A program made the position numbers and the translations under genes. From an uncultured Prevotellaceae bacterium (GTDB taxonomy: Bacteria; Bacteroidota; Bacteroidia; Bacteroidales; Muribaculaceae), in NCBI GenBank assembly GCA_947302275.1, contig CAMYUW010000028.1:1-33446 (forward strand): DNA of 33,446 nt. The letters run 5' to 3'. The notes beneath the pieces were generated by a model. The model worked only from the letters and a program-made list of their open reading frames with translations. It was not told the origin of the DNA and made no database searches. This document shows positions 1 through 7,645 of this stretch, one piece after another (position 1 is the stretch's first letter; every line of letters begins with the position of its first letter).

Positions 1-65
1 ACGCCGCCGATGTGCAGCGGTCCAGTGGGTGATGGCGCAAAGCGCACTCTTACTCTTCGTTCCAT
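1..65 (-). CDS. gltX: Glutamyl-tRNA synthetase, N-terminal fragment (runs off the left edge)
   Basis: Only the first 21 codons and two bases are in the window. Read on the minus strand from the ATG at 65-63 they give MERRVRVRFAPSPTGPLHIG followed by G. This is the start of a class I glutamyl-tRNA synthetase, with the FAPSPTG segment and the HIGG form of the HIGH signature that binds ATP. The enzyme charges tRNA-Glu (and in some bacteria tRNA-Gln) with glutamate. The start lies 40 bp downstream of the surE stop on the same strand, so co-transcription with surE is likely. Nothing of the KMSKS loop or the anticodon-binding domain can be seen. Confidence 0.88.
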   Translation of the reverse strand, partial: MERRVRVRFAPSPTGPLHIGG

Positions 66-105
66 GTGATTGTTGCTCTTTATATAAAATGTGTTGATGA
101 ATTGT

Positions 106-882
106 TTACAATACCAGGTCGCGGACGAGGCCCAGTGACTCGTGGTCGGTCTGATCAATGTGGCAGGGCGTGACCGTGGCATAGTGGCGCTTCAGCCAGT
201 ACATGTCGGTGCGATCGTCGTTTTCGTCCTGCATCTCATAATCGCCAGTCATCCAGTAGTATTCGCCGCCCATCGGGTGGTCGCGTTTTTCCCACTCGTT
301 GACCCAGCGGCCCAGGTCGCTGATGGTGACCTTCAGGCCCTTGACTTCGCCTTGGGTAAACGGCGGGATGTTCACGTTCAGGCAGATGTCATTGGGCAAG
401 CCCTTTTCCAACACACGCTTCAAGACCTGCTCGACTAGCGGTTCGCAGGGCGTTGTGTCAGCATTGCGGGTGAACACACCATAGGAGAATGCCACCGACG
501 GCACGCCATGCATGATGCCCTCATACACGCAGGCCATCGTGCCGCTATATAGCGAACTGATGCCCATGTTGTAGCCGTGGTTGATGCCGGCAAGCACGAG
601 ATCCGGTTTGCGGTCACTCATCAACTGGCTGATGGCGAGTTTCACACAGTCGGCAGGTGTGCCAGTCACCTCATAGGCCGTGAACCCGTCCCGTTTCTCG
701 ACGAGATGGGCTTTGACGGGCCTGTCGAGCGAAATGGCGCTCGACTTTCCGCTCTGATGCTCAACTGGAGCGGCCACAAACACGTCACCATAGCGTTGGG
801 CTACCTTGATGAGCGAGTGTATGCCGTTGTAGTGATAGCCGTCATCATTGCTGATGAGGATGAGGGGTCGCTTGTCGTCCAT
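106..882 (-). CDS. surE: 5'/3'-nucleotidase SurE
   Basis: The 258-residue protein has the usual SurE length and all metal-ligand motifs. These are the N-terminal SNDDG (D13, D14), the serine of EHQSGKSSA (S44), and the asparagine of AGINHGYNMG (N101) followed by YSGTMACVYEG. SurE is a divalent-metal-dependent survival protein that dephosphorylates nucleoside 5'- and 3'-monophosphates, and in some species polyphosphate, in the cytoplasm. The ATG at 882-880 follows a -7 box (909-916, minus strand) by 26 bp. The gene is divergent from nagB and is followed after 40 bp by gltX on the same strand. Confidence 0.95.
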   Translation of the reverse strand: MDDKRPLILISNDDGYHYNGIHSLIKVAQRYGDVFVAAPVEHQSGKSSAISLDRPVKAHLVEKRDGFTAYEVTGTPADCVKLAISQLMSDRKPDLVLAGINHGYNMGISSLYSGTMACVYEGIMHGVPSVAFSYGVFTRNADTTPCEPLVEQVLKRVLEKGLPNDICLNVNIPPFTQGEVKGLKVTISDLGRWVNEWEKRDHPMGGEYYWMTGDYEMQDENDDRTDMYWLKRHYATVTPCHIDQTDHESLGLVRDLVL

Positions 883-908
883 ATGGTTTGTTCAAATGAT
901 TTTGACCG

Positions 909-916
909 CAAAGTTA
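909..916 (-). promoter_or_regulatory. -7 box of surE promoter
   Basis: The minus strand reads TAACTTTG, an exact match to the Bacteroidetes -7 consensus TAnnTTTG, 26 bp upstream of the surE start. No clear TTTG is seen at the -33 position. Confidence 0.6.
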
Positions 917-938
917 CAAATAATTCGCAGAAAAGGAG

Positions 939-946
939 TAACTTTG
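939..946 (+). promoter_or_regulatory. -7 box of nagB promoter
   Basis: TAACTTTG on the plus strand, 37 bp upstream of the nagB ATG, matches TAnnTTTG. It is only 22 bp from the surE -7 box on the other strand, so the two divergent promoters overlap. The -33 region (TTACA) is a poor match. Confidence 0.6.
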
Positions 947-983
947 CCCTATCAAAACAAATTGAGATAACCAATTCGACATT

Positions 984-1793
984 ATGAGACTTATTATTGA
1001 ACCTGATTACGAAAATGTGTCAACATGGGCTGCACGTTATGTGGCCAAGCGTATTAACGAGGCTCATCCAACAGCCGAGAAGCCCTTTAAGCTGGGTTGC
1101 CCAACGGGCAGTTCGCCCCTGGGCATGTATCGTGAGCTGATTGCGATGAACAAGGCCGGAAAGGTGTCGTTTGAGAACGTCATCACCTTCAATATGGATG
1201 AGTATTGCAACTTGCCTGAGAATCACCCAGAGAGTTACCATTCGTTCATGTGGAATAATTTCTTCTCCCACATTGATATCAAGCCCGAAAATGTGAATAT
1301 CCTCAACGGCAATGCCCCTGATATCGCCAAAGAGTGTGCTGACTATGAGGCGCGCATCCAGGCTGCCGGTGGCATCGACCTGTTTATGGGCGGTGTGGGT
1401 CCTGACGGACATATAGCCTTCAATGAGCCGGGCTCGTCGCTCACGTCCCGCACCCGTCAGAAGACGCTCACCCAGGATACCATCATCGCCAACAGCCGCT
1501 TCTTTGACGGCGACATGAACAAGGTTCCCAAGACTGCCCTCACTGTGGGTGTCGGCACCGTGATGGATGCCCGCGAGGTGATGATTATTGTCAATGGCCA
1601 TGGCAAGGCTCGTGCCCTGCAGCAGGCCATCGAGGGTGGTGTGTCCCACATGTGCACGTTGAGTGCCCTGCAGATGCATCCCCATGCCATGATCATAGCC
1701 GACGAGGCTGCTGTAGATGAACTGAAGGTGAGCACCTACCGCTACTTCAAGGACATTGAACACGCCAACCTCGATCCGGACACATTGCTCTAA
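984..1793 (+). CDS. nagB: Glucosamine-6-phosphate deaminase
   Basis: The 269-residue protein matches NagB in length and motifs: the phosphate-binding loop [12 protein letters not shown] (residues 39-50), NMDEY with D72, and [15 protein letters not shown] with D141, H143 and E148. These fall at the residue numbers known for the catalytic residues of the E. coli enzyme. It converts glucosamine-6-phosphate to fructose-6-phosphate and ammonia, linking amino-sugar catabolism (mucin or peptidoglycan sugars) to glycolysis. It is monocistronic here: its own promoter lies just upstream and a strong hairpin follows at 1813-1862. It is divergent from surE. Confidence 0.97.
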   Translation: MRLIIEPDYENVSTWAARYVAKRINEAHPTAEKPFKLGCPTGSSPLGMYRELIAMNKAGKVSFENVITFNMDEYCNLPENHPESYHSFMWNNFFSHIDIKPENVNILNGNAPDIAKECADYEARIQAAGGIDLFMGGVGPDGHIAFNEPGSSLTSRTRQKTLTQDTIIANSRFFDGDMNKVPKTALTVGVGTVMDAREVMIIVNGHGKARALQQAIEGGVSHMCTLSALQMHPHAMIIADEAAVDELKVSTYRYFKDIEHANLDPDTLL

Positions 1794-1812
1794 ACTAAAC
1801 TTTTCATACACT

Positions 1813-1862
1813 ATTTCACCCTATAGTCTCTATGCTATGCCGATAGAGCTATAGGGTGAAAT
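1813..1862. terminator. Bidirectional hairpin between nagB and the small lipoprotein gene
   Basis: The left arm begins ATTTCACCCTATAG and the right arm ends CTATAGGGTGAAAT. The stem is extended inward by CTCTAT/ATAGAG with a single bulged base, and the loop is 9 nt. It sits between convergent genes (stops at 1793 and 1951), so it probably serves both. Neither side has a clear T-run, so it is not a textbook intrinsic terminator. Confidence 0.6.
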
Positions 1863-1950
1863 CTGTTTGTGGGGTAAGGATACAAAAAAATAAAGCTGCT
1901 CGAGCCTAACGGCGGGAACAGCTTCAAACTCTCTTGTAGTAAACTCTTGC

Positions 1951-2172
1951 TTACTCGGCGGGAGCCTCAGCGGGAGCAGCCTCCTCGGCGGGAGCAGCAG
2001 CCTCAGCGGGAGCAGCGGTGCTGTCAGCAACAACGGTGGTGTCAACGGGAGCCTCTTCTACAACGGCGGTGGTGTCAACGGTCTCCTCAGCGGTAGCCTC
2101 GGTGTTGTTGTTGGTGCAGGAAATCATGCTAACGCTAGCGATAACGGCAAGAGCCAAAACTAACTTCTTCAT
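1951..2172 (-). CDS. Small Ala/Pro/Glu-rich lipoprotein
   Basis: The 73-residue product starts MKKLVLALAVIASVSMISC, a lipoprotein signal peptide with the acylated cysteine at C19. The mature part is low complexity: a Thr/Glu/Val stretch, then repeated PAEAA and PAEEA units with no aromatic residues. Such short Ala-Pro-Glu lipoproteins are common in Bacteroidales and are probably anchored to the envelope as extended, disordered tails; no enzymatic function is suggested. The repeats are visible in the DNA as recurring gcgggagcagc units (about 1955-2018), a place where length variation by slippage would be expected. It has its own promoter and is transcribed alone. Confidence 0.75.
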   Translation of the reverse strand: MKKLVLALAVIASVSMISCTNNNTEATAEETVDTTAVVEEAPVDTTVVADSTAAPAEAAAPAEEAAPAEAPAE

Positions 2173-2228
2173 TTTCTTTGTAATTTTAAATAATAAAACA
2201 ATTAATTTTCTGTTGTTAAAATCGGGTG

Positions 2229-2258
2229 CAAAATTATAACAAAAATTTCACCTGCAAA
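2229..2258 (-). promoter_or_regulatory. Promoter of the small lipoprotein gene
   Basis: The minus strand carries -7 TAATTTTG (2229-2236) and TTTG (2255-2258) with an 18-bp spacer, slightly short for the Bacteroidetes consensus. It leaves a 5' leader of about 50 nt before the ATG at 2172. Confidence 0.55.
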
Positions 2259-2353
2259 CTTTTTTCGACTTTTTTTTATTTGTCTTTTTCCTCAAGGTAT
2301 TGAATTTTTAAAAAAATCGAAATATAAGTAATTGTAAACCAATGTAATATATC

Positions 2354-2381
2354 AACGGATGCCCTTGGCGGAGCATCCGTT
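2354..2381. terminator. Hairpin downstream of the acyl-CoA synthetase gene
   Basis: Arms AACGGATGC (2354-2362) and GCATCCGTT (2373-2381) pair perfectly over 9 bp. The hairpin lies about 57 bp past the stop of the minus-strand synthetase gene. On the minus strand the following sequence is AT-rich but lacks a strong T-run. Confidence 0.55.
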
Positions 2382-2437
2382 AAATTTTGTTAACCCTAGG
2401 TATAAACTTTCAAAATACCTTCTTTTTAGTCCCGAAA

Positions 2438-4102
2438 TCAGTTGCTGTACAGGTATCGTTTGATGCTCCGTTTGGGCGTTTTGTCAAACTCGGTAGCCAT
2501 CAACTGGATTCTGGCGATACGTTCGTATGGGGCAACCAGTTTGTTCAACTCGGTACGGATCTCCTCCATCAGTTCGGGCAGCTTGTCGCGGGTAACGCCC
2601 AGCTGATCCATAGAATCGTAATCGGGATAAACGAGGGCGACCAGTTTGCCTTCGCGCATGACCACAAGGCTCTCGCTCACGTAGAGCATGTTGTTCAGTT
2701 TGGCCTCTATCTCCTCGGGGTAGATGTTCTGTCCACTGGAGCTAAGCAGCATGGTCTTGAGTCGACCCCTTATAAATAATGTGCCATCGGCGTTCAATGT
2801 ACCCATGTCGCCCGTGTGCAGCCATCCATCCTCATGCAGCACCTTGTCAGTAGCCTCGCTGTTGTGGAAGTAACCTTGCATGACGTTCTCGCCGCGCACG
2901 CAGATTTCGCCAGGGATATTCTCGGGGTCATCGCTTAGGATTTTGCACTCCATGATTCCGGGCAGGATGCGTCCAGCGCTGTGGGGCACGAACTCGCGCC
3001 AAGGTGTGTGGCTCACGAGCGGTCCGCACTCGGTCATGCCGTATCCCACGGTGAAGGGGAATTTGATTTTATAGAGGAAGTCCTCGACCTCGGCATTGAA
3101 AGGAGCACCACCCACGATGACCTCCTCAAAAGCGCCGCCAAAGGCCTCGATCAGTTTGTTGCGTATCTGGCTGTAGATGCGTTTGTCCAGATAAGGCACA
3201 GCCAGCGCCCAGCGCAGCGCGCCCTTGCTGATCATGGGCACGATCATCTTGCTGTAGATCTTCTCCAGTACCAGGGGCACGGTGAATACCACGTTCGGCT
3301 TGACCTCGGCCATCGCCTTTACCAGGATCTTGGGCGAGGGGATACGGCCCAGCAGGGTGATGTGTCCACCCACGGCCAAGGGCACCAGCATGTCGAAGGC
3401 ACACCCGAAGGCATGGGCCAGCGGCAGGAAGGCCAGATCCCGGGAACCCTTGAAGTGCAGCTCCGAATTGATGCCATAGATGACATTACCCGCCAGGTTG
3501 TTGGCGGTAAGCATCACGCCCTTGCTGAAGCCAGTAGTGCCCGACGTGTAGTTGATTTCGACCAGGGCGTCGTTAGGCACATCGGCATAGTGGATGTGGT
3601 TGCGGTAGAAGCCTTCGCCATATTGCTCGTTGAAGGCATTTTCCAGGTCTTCCTTGGCTTTGGAGATCATGTCCTCGCCGTCCTTTACTGCCAGCAACTT
3701 TTTGTCCTCGAGCTGGAAGACGGCCCTCACGCGAGGCATCTTGTCAAACTCCAGGTTCTCCCAGATGCTCTTGCTGATGAACAGCATGGTGGCTTCGCTA
3801 TGGTTGATGATGTGCTGTGCGTCGGCGGGGTTGAACTCCTGCAGGATGGGGACAATCACCGCGCCATAGGTAATGGTGCCCATGAAGATGGTTACCCAGT
3901 TGGGGATGTTCTTGCCGATGAGGGCGATGCGGTCGCCTTGCTTCACGCCGCTGTTCTGGAACAGCATGTGCAGCTTGGCAATGTTACGAGCAAAGTCACC
4001 ATAGGTAAGACGCTCACCAGTATTGTAGTCGGTTAAAGCCGGCAGTTCCCAGTTATCGATGAAACTGCGCTCATAAATCTTGATCAGGTTTTCCTTCATC
4101 AT
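2438..4102 (-). CDS. AMP-forming long-chain fatty acid-CoA ligase
   Basis: The 554-residue protein belongs to the ANL adenylate-forming superfamily. It has the P-loop YTSGTTGFSKG (185-195), the YGMTECGP core motif, the GWLHTGDMG hinge-region motif, RGRLKTMLLSSSGQNIYPEEIE at the start of the C-terminal lid, and a terminal TPKRSIKR in the place of the catalytic-lysine segment. The length fits soluble long-chain acyl-CoA synthetases, which activate fatty acids with ATP and CoA at the cytoplasmic membrane. A medium-chain or aryl substrate cannot be excluded from sequence alone. It has its own -7 box at 4126-4133 and a downstream hairpin, so it is likely a single-gene unit. Confidence 0.88.
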   Translation of the reverse strand: MMKENLIKIYERSFIDNWELPALTDYNTGERLTYGDFARNIAKLHMLFQNSGVKQGDRIALIGKNIPNWVTIFMGTITYGAVIVPILQEFNPADAQHIINHSEATMLFISKSIWENLEFDKMPRVRAVFQLEDKKLLAVKDGEDMISKAKEDLENAFNEQYGEGFYRNHIHYADVPNDALVEINYTSGTTGFSKGVMLTANNLAGNVIYGINSELHFKGSRDLAFLPLAHAFGCAFDMLVPLAVGGHITLLGRIPSPKILVKAMAEVKPNVVFTVPLVLEKIYSKMIVPMISKGALRWALAVPYLDKRIYSQIRNKLIEAFGGAFEEVIVGGAPFNAEVEDFLYKIKFPFTVGYGMTECGPLVSHTPWREFVPHSAGRILPGIMECKILSDDPENIPGEICVRGENVMQGYFHNSEATDKVLHEDGWLHTGDMGTLNADGTLFIRGRLKTMLLSSSGQNIYPEEIEAKLNNMLYVSESLVVMREGKLVALVYPDYDSMDQLGVTRDKLPELMEEIRTELNKLVAPYERIARIQLMATEFDKTPKRSIKRYLYSN

Positions 4103-4125
4103 AGCGGATACAGGTTTATTAGCTG

Positions 4126-4133
4126 CAAAGGTA
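4126..4133 (-). promoter_or_regulatory. -7 box of the acyl-CoA synthetase promoter
   Basis: The minus strand reads TACCTTTG, matching TAnnTTTG, 23 bp upstream of the ATG at 4102. No clear -33 TTTG is seen. Confidence 0.55.
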
Positions 4134-4211
4134 ATACTTTTTTTTAGATAATGTGTTTTGTCTGCAACTAATTCTCTTCAGGATGAAGGCCCTGTTGGGC
4201 AAAGGGTGAAA

Positions 4212-4949
4212 TCAGATATCCGGGAACTTGAGTTCGGCAATCTGCATCATGCGTGAGATGTCGAAGTAGAAGCCCTCGGCGCTCTTGCCCGCCACGGGTT
4301 GCACCTTGATGTAGTCGATGCCACCGTCGAGGGTCTCGTGCTCGGTGGCGACGAAGCCGAGGAAGTTGATGATGTTGTACTCGTGCTCGGGTGCGATGAC
4401 GATCCATGGCTCTTCCTTGGTGCCCCTGCCGCTGGACATGATGGCGGCGATGAGGCGGTCGAGACGGTACTGGCAGACTGCCGCACGTGCGTGTTTCTTC
4501 TTTTCCTTAAGGACGTAGATATAAAAGTTCATCTGGTTAAGGTCGAACATGTTGTCGTTAAGCGACAACTCGGCGTATTTCTCGATGCTGTCGCACTCGG
4601 CGCGTGAGTGGGGCTGCTTGTAGTAAAGCTGCTCGACTACGTTGCTATAGACGCTCTCGCGGAAGGGGTTGTAGTCCTCCTGGAAGGTGTAGCCATAGTA
4701 CAGATTGCGCCAGGCCTCTATAGACAGGGTGGTGTCGTTGCTGTTGTAGGCCCTCATCAGCTTGGGATAATAGTAGGCATTCTTGGGGTTGGAAATGACC
4801 TCACGGATGTGGTCAAAGTCCACTTTCTTGATGGCAAACTTGCTCTGCTGGTTGCGCTCGGGCACTTCTTGACGGTTCTGTGCCCATCCGCTGGCCACTG
4901 CGGTGAGGGCCAGGGCTATGATGAGGATGATATGGCAGATTCGGTTCAT
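4212..4949 (-). CDS. DUF4919 family exported protein
   Basis: The 245-residue product opens with a cleavable signal peptide ending ASGWAQ (about residues 1-24). A soluble domain follows with features typical of the Bacteroidetes DUF4919 family: the FDHIREVISNPKNAYYYPKLM segment near the start, the central helical region with WRNLYYGYTFQEDYNPF, and the C-terminal EPWIVIAPEHEYNIINFLGF stretch. The function of the family is not established; the protein is probably periplasmic. The start lies 18 bp after the upstream membrane-protein gene, suggesting translation from a shared message. No catalytic motif is recognised. Confidence 0.75.
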   Translation of the reverse strand: MNRICHIILIIALALTAVASGWAQNRQEVPERNQQSKFAIKKVDFDHIREVISNPKNAYYYPKLMRAYNSNDTTLSIEAWRNLYYGYTFQEDYNPFRESVYSNVVEQLYYKQPHSRAECDSIEKYAELSLNDNMFDLNQMNFYIYVLKEKKKHARAAVCQYRLDRLIAAIMSSGRGTKEEPWIVIAPEHEYNIINFLGFVATEHETLDGGIDYIKVQPVAGKSAEGFYFDISRMMQIAELKFPDI

Positions 4950-4967
4950 TGAATTTTCGGTTTTTTG

Positions 4968-5459
4968 CTAGTCGATGACGATACCCATGATGGCGATGCA
5001 GACGATGGAGATGGCCACGATGGCGGGCAGGCATTTAGCGGCGAAGTATCGCCAGAACATCGTGGATGGGGAAAGCATCCACTTGCCTGCGGGAGTGCGG
5101 CTGTAGGCGAGCTGTCCCATCGCAGCGCCCAGAACAACACCCAGCACCAGGATGCGCGGGGCGAGCAGGATGCCCAGCATGCCGCCTGCCATGGCGGTGA
5201 ATCCCACATAGAGGTTACTGGAGGCGTGGCCGTCGGGCTCACCGCGTGGCGAGAGGTAGAACAGGGCAGCGGTGATAAGCGTGGCAATGCCCCAGAAGAC
5301 GAAGGTCATCATGGGCACGGCGATGAAGTAACTCCAGTGCAGAAGGACCAACCCCAAATAAGCGGGCACTGCGGCTACCCATCGTGGCCGCAACACGAGA
5401 ACTACCGCTGCCACAAGGCAGAGGATGCCAGCGATGAGTAGTATGGTCTGTAACACCAT
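4968..5459 (-). CDS. Small polytopic membrane protein, unknown function
   Basis: The 163-residue product has about five hydrophobic segments: residues 1-23, about 33-50, 53-70, 87-118 (Gly/Ala-rich, MAGGMLGILLAPR) and 140-162. There is a short cytoplasmic or periplasmic loop LSPRGEPDGHASSN between the third and fourth. The Gly-rich central pair resembles small glycine-zipper membrane proteins of the DUF456 type, but I do not recognise a family with confidence. It lies between the HD phosphohydrolase gene (84 bp upstream) and the DUF4919 gene (18 bp downstream) on the same strand, so it may be the third gene of a relA-led unit. Confidence 0.6.
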   Translation of the reverse strand: MVLQTILLIAGILCLVAAVVLVLRPRWVAAVPAYLGLVLLHWSYFIAVPMMTFVFWGIATLITAALFYLSPRGEPDGHASSNLYVGFTAMAGGMLGILLAPRILVLGVVLGAAMGQLAYSRTPAGKWMLSPSTMFWRYFAAKCLPAIVAISIVCIAIMGIVID

Positions 5460-5543
5460 GGTCAGTTGATCGTTTGTTTTACCTCGGTTTCTCTACTATA
5501 TAAACTTGAAAGATGCCCGATTTATTGCCTTGGGCGGCAAGTA

Positions 5544-7619
5544 TTATTTGTCTTCCTGGGGGGCGGGAGCCTCGCTGGAGCTGGGCTTGATGTCACTGGG
5601 ATAGGAGACGCGAATGTGGTAAGCGGTGCGCAGGCGCTCGACAAAGAGCTGCTTGATGGTCTCCACATCGCGGAAACTGATGGGAGCCTCGCGCAGCAGT
5701 CCTTCGGCCACCTGGGTATCGATGATCTTGCCCACCATGGCGGCAATCGCCTCCTCGCTGTGGTCGGCCATGCTCTTGGTTGCGGCCTCACAGGCATCGG
5801 CCATCATGATGATGGCAGCCTCTTTGGTCTGCGGGTTGGGGCCAGGGTAGGAGAAGGGCGCCTTGTCTATTTCCTTATCGGGGTTGGCTTCCTTGGCCTT
5901 GTAGTAGAAGTATCGTGTAACCCCCTTGCCATGGTGCTGGGCGATGAGGTCCTTGATGACCTTGGGCAGGTCGGCATCCTCGGCGATTTTGAGGCCGTTT
6001 GTGACGTGCCCGATGACGATTTTGGCGCTATCCTCAGGCTTGACGAGGTGGTCATGGGGATTCTCACCAATCTGGTTTTCGGTAAAGAATGCGGGATTCT
6101 TGGTCTTGCCGATGTCGTGGTAAAGGGCGCCTGCACGAACAAGCTGCATGTTGGCACCGATCTTGAGCGCGGCCTCGCCGGCGAGGTTGGCAACCTGCAG
6201 GGAGTGCTGGAAGGTGCCGGGGCAGTTGGTGGACAACTGGCGCAGCAGGGGATTGTTGATGTCAGCCAGCTCCAGCAGCGTCATCGTCGAGGTGAAGCCG
6301 AAAATCTTTTCCAACACGGGGATGATGAGGAAGGCAAACGAGAGGATGACACAATTGACAAGGAAGTAAGCAAAGTAGTGCTTGTCCAGATTGCCAAAGT
6401 CGCCGTCGCTGATGAGCATCATGGCGACATAGGTAAAGCAGTAGGCCAGGAAAATGGATGCGGCGCACTGCATGAGCTGGGTGCGCTTGGTGAGTTCCTT
6501 GACCGACACGATGGCAATGATGCCAGCCAGGAACTGCATGATGATGAACTCGGCCTGGTGACTCACGGCAATGAGTGAGCAGATGAGCATTGTGACGATA
6601 TGGACAAAGAAGGATGTATGGTCGTCGAAGAACGAGGACACGATGATCGGGACAAGCCCGAACGGAATGACATACAACAGCATGTACCTGAACCTGACGC
6701 ACAGGAAAACCGCAATGACAAACACTGTGATCAGGGTGATGAGAAAGACCATGCGGCGAGTGTTGGAAAAGACTTGGTTGCGCAACATCTTCATGAAGGA
6801 GTAGAATGCCAGCATGAGGATGGAGACGATGAGAATCTGTCCCAAGAGGTTAAGCGACTCGTCAACGTTGCGCTGTTTGGAGCGGCGTTGCAGCTCATCC
6901 TGGTAGGACTGGATGGCCAGCGCTTTCTGGGGCGTTACAATCTCGCCTCGCGAGATGATGGCCTCGCCCTGCTGGACCGTCCCGGGGGATCGCAGCGCAT
7001 GCCTGAGGTCCTCGCCGAGCCACTTTTCATTCTCGGCGGCATCCACCTTCATGTTTGGCACGAGATACTCGCGGATATCCACAGCGCGCAGGGCCTCCTG
7101 CAGGGCGGCGTTGGACTTGAGGGAGTCGGTGAGCCAGGCATAGGCTTGACGGACGGTTCGCATGTTGGTGGCATCAACGACCTGCAACTGGTTGTTGCCC
7201 ACCAGGAATCGCAGTTGCTTGCCCGCGCGGATGTCGTTGGCAGCGTCGTTGTCCACGATGCCATCGCTATAGAGCTTGCTCACGGCTTGCATGAGTTGTT
7301 GACTGCCCTGCTTGCCGTTGATGGCCTTGTAGAGCAGTGCGATCTGTTGCTCACCCCGCTTGCGGTCCATGGTGTAGATTTTGGAAAAGTTTTGGTTGAC
7401 GCTGTCGGAAATATGCTTGCGTGTGGCTTCGTCCAGTTCGATGTCGAACTGGAAGTCGGCTTCGAGCCTGGAGTGAAGCCATGGCTTGCCCACCTCATAG
7501 TTGAACGTGGTGTCCTGTTCCTGGCAGAAGAACAGGGTTGTGGCGATGAGGACCACCGACAGAATCAGCAGGGAGATGACGGTGGTTTTATTCTTCAGGG
7601 TAGTGTTCATCTTGTTCAA
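5544..7619 (-). CDS. 7TM-HD membrane phosphohydrolase (PgpH/YqfF family)
   Basis: The 691-residue protein has the full architecture of the 7TMR-HDED/7TMR-HD family. An N-terminal membrane segment (about 14-32) is followed by a large extracytoplasmic domain (about 35-255), seven transmembrane helices (about 257-440) and a cytoplasmic HD domain. H472 is in CPGTFQHS, H501-D502 are in LYHDIGK, then come IIGHV-type and AQHHG segments and ADACEAATKS with a late aspartate. PgpH of Listeria hydrolyses c-di-AMP, and that is the best-known activity of the family; whether the Bacteroidales member does the same is inference. The gene begins 26 bp after the RelA/SpoT stop. Confidence 0.88.
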   Translation of the reverse strand: MNKMNTTLKNKTTVISLLILSVVLIATTLFFCQEQDTTFNYEVGKPWLHSRLEADFQFDIELDEATRKHISDSVNQNFSKIYTMDRKRGEQQIALLYKAINGKQGSQQLMQAVSKLYSDGIVDNDAANDIRAGKQLRFLVGNNQLQVVDATNMRTVRQAYAWLTDSLKSNAALQEALRAVDIREYLVPNMKVDAAENEKWLGEDLRHALRSPGTVQQGEAIISRGEIVTPQKALAIQSYQDELQRRSKQRNVDESLNLLGQILIVSILMLAFYSFMKMLRNQVFSNTRRMVFLITLITVFVIAVFLCVRFRYMLLYVIPFGLVPIIVSSFFDDHTSFFVHIVTMLICSLIAVSHQAEFIIMQFLAGIIAIVSVKELTKRTQLMQCAASIFLAYCFTYVAMMLISDGDFGNLDKHYFAYFLVNCVILSFAFLIIPVLEKIFGFTSTMTLLELADINNPLLRQLSTNCPGTFQHSLQVANLAGEAALKIGANMQLVRAGALYHDIGKTKNPAFFTENQIGENPHDHLVKPEDSAKIVIGHVTNGLKIAEDADLPKVIKDLIAQHHGKGVTRYFYYKAKEANPDKEIDKAPFSYPGPNPQTKEAAIIMMADACEAATKSMADHSEEAIAAMVGKIIDTQVAEGLLREAPISFRDVETIKQLFVERLRTAYHIRVSYPSDIKPSSSEAPAPQEDK

Positions 7620-7645
7620 AGTTATTTAAGTGGTTACGGGCAGCA

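Noticed and set aside
1856..1867. The 12-mer GTGAAATCTGTT in the nagB hairpin region also occurs within the palindromic promoter block at 18.7 and 20.5 kb.
   Set aside because: Here it lies in the arm and flank of a terminator-like hairpin between convergent genes, with no -33/-7 boxes beside it; coincidence is the simpler reading.
2981..4036. Long open frame on the plus strand, opposite the acyl-CoA synthetase gene.
   Set aside because: It is antisense to a clearly conserved enzyme and its His/Gln/Val-rich translation is typical of a shadow frame; the same holds for long antisense frames opposite nagB, the HD gene and the PBP gene.
4189..4200. Small GCCC/GGGC hairpin after the DUF4919 gene as a terminator.
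   Set aside because: Only four base pairs and no T-run; too weak to call.
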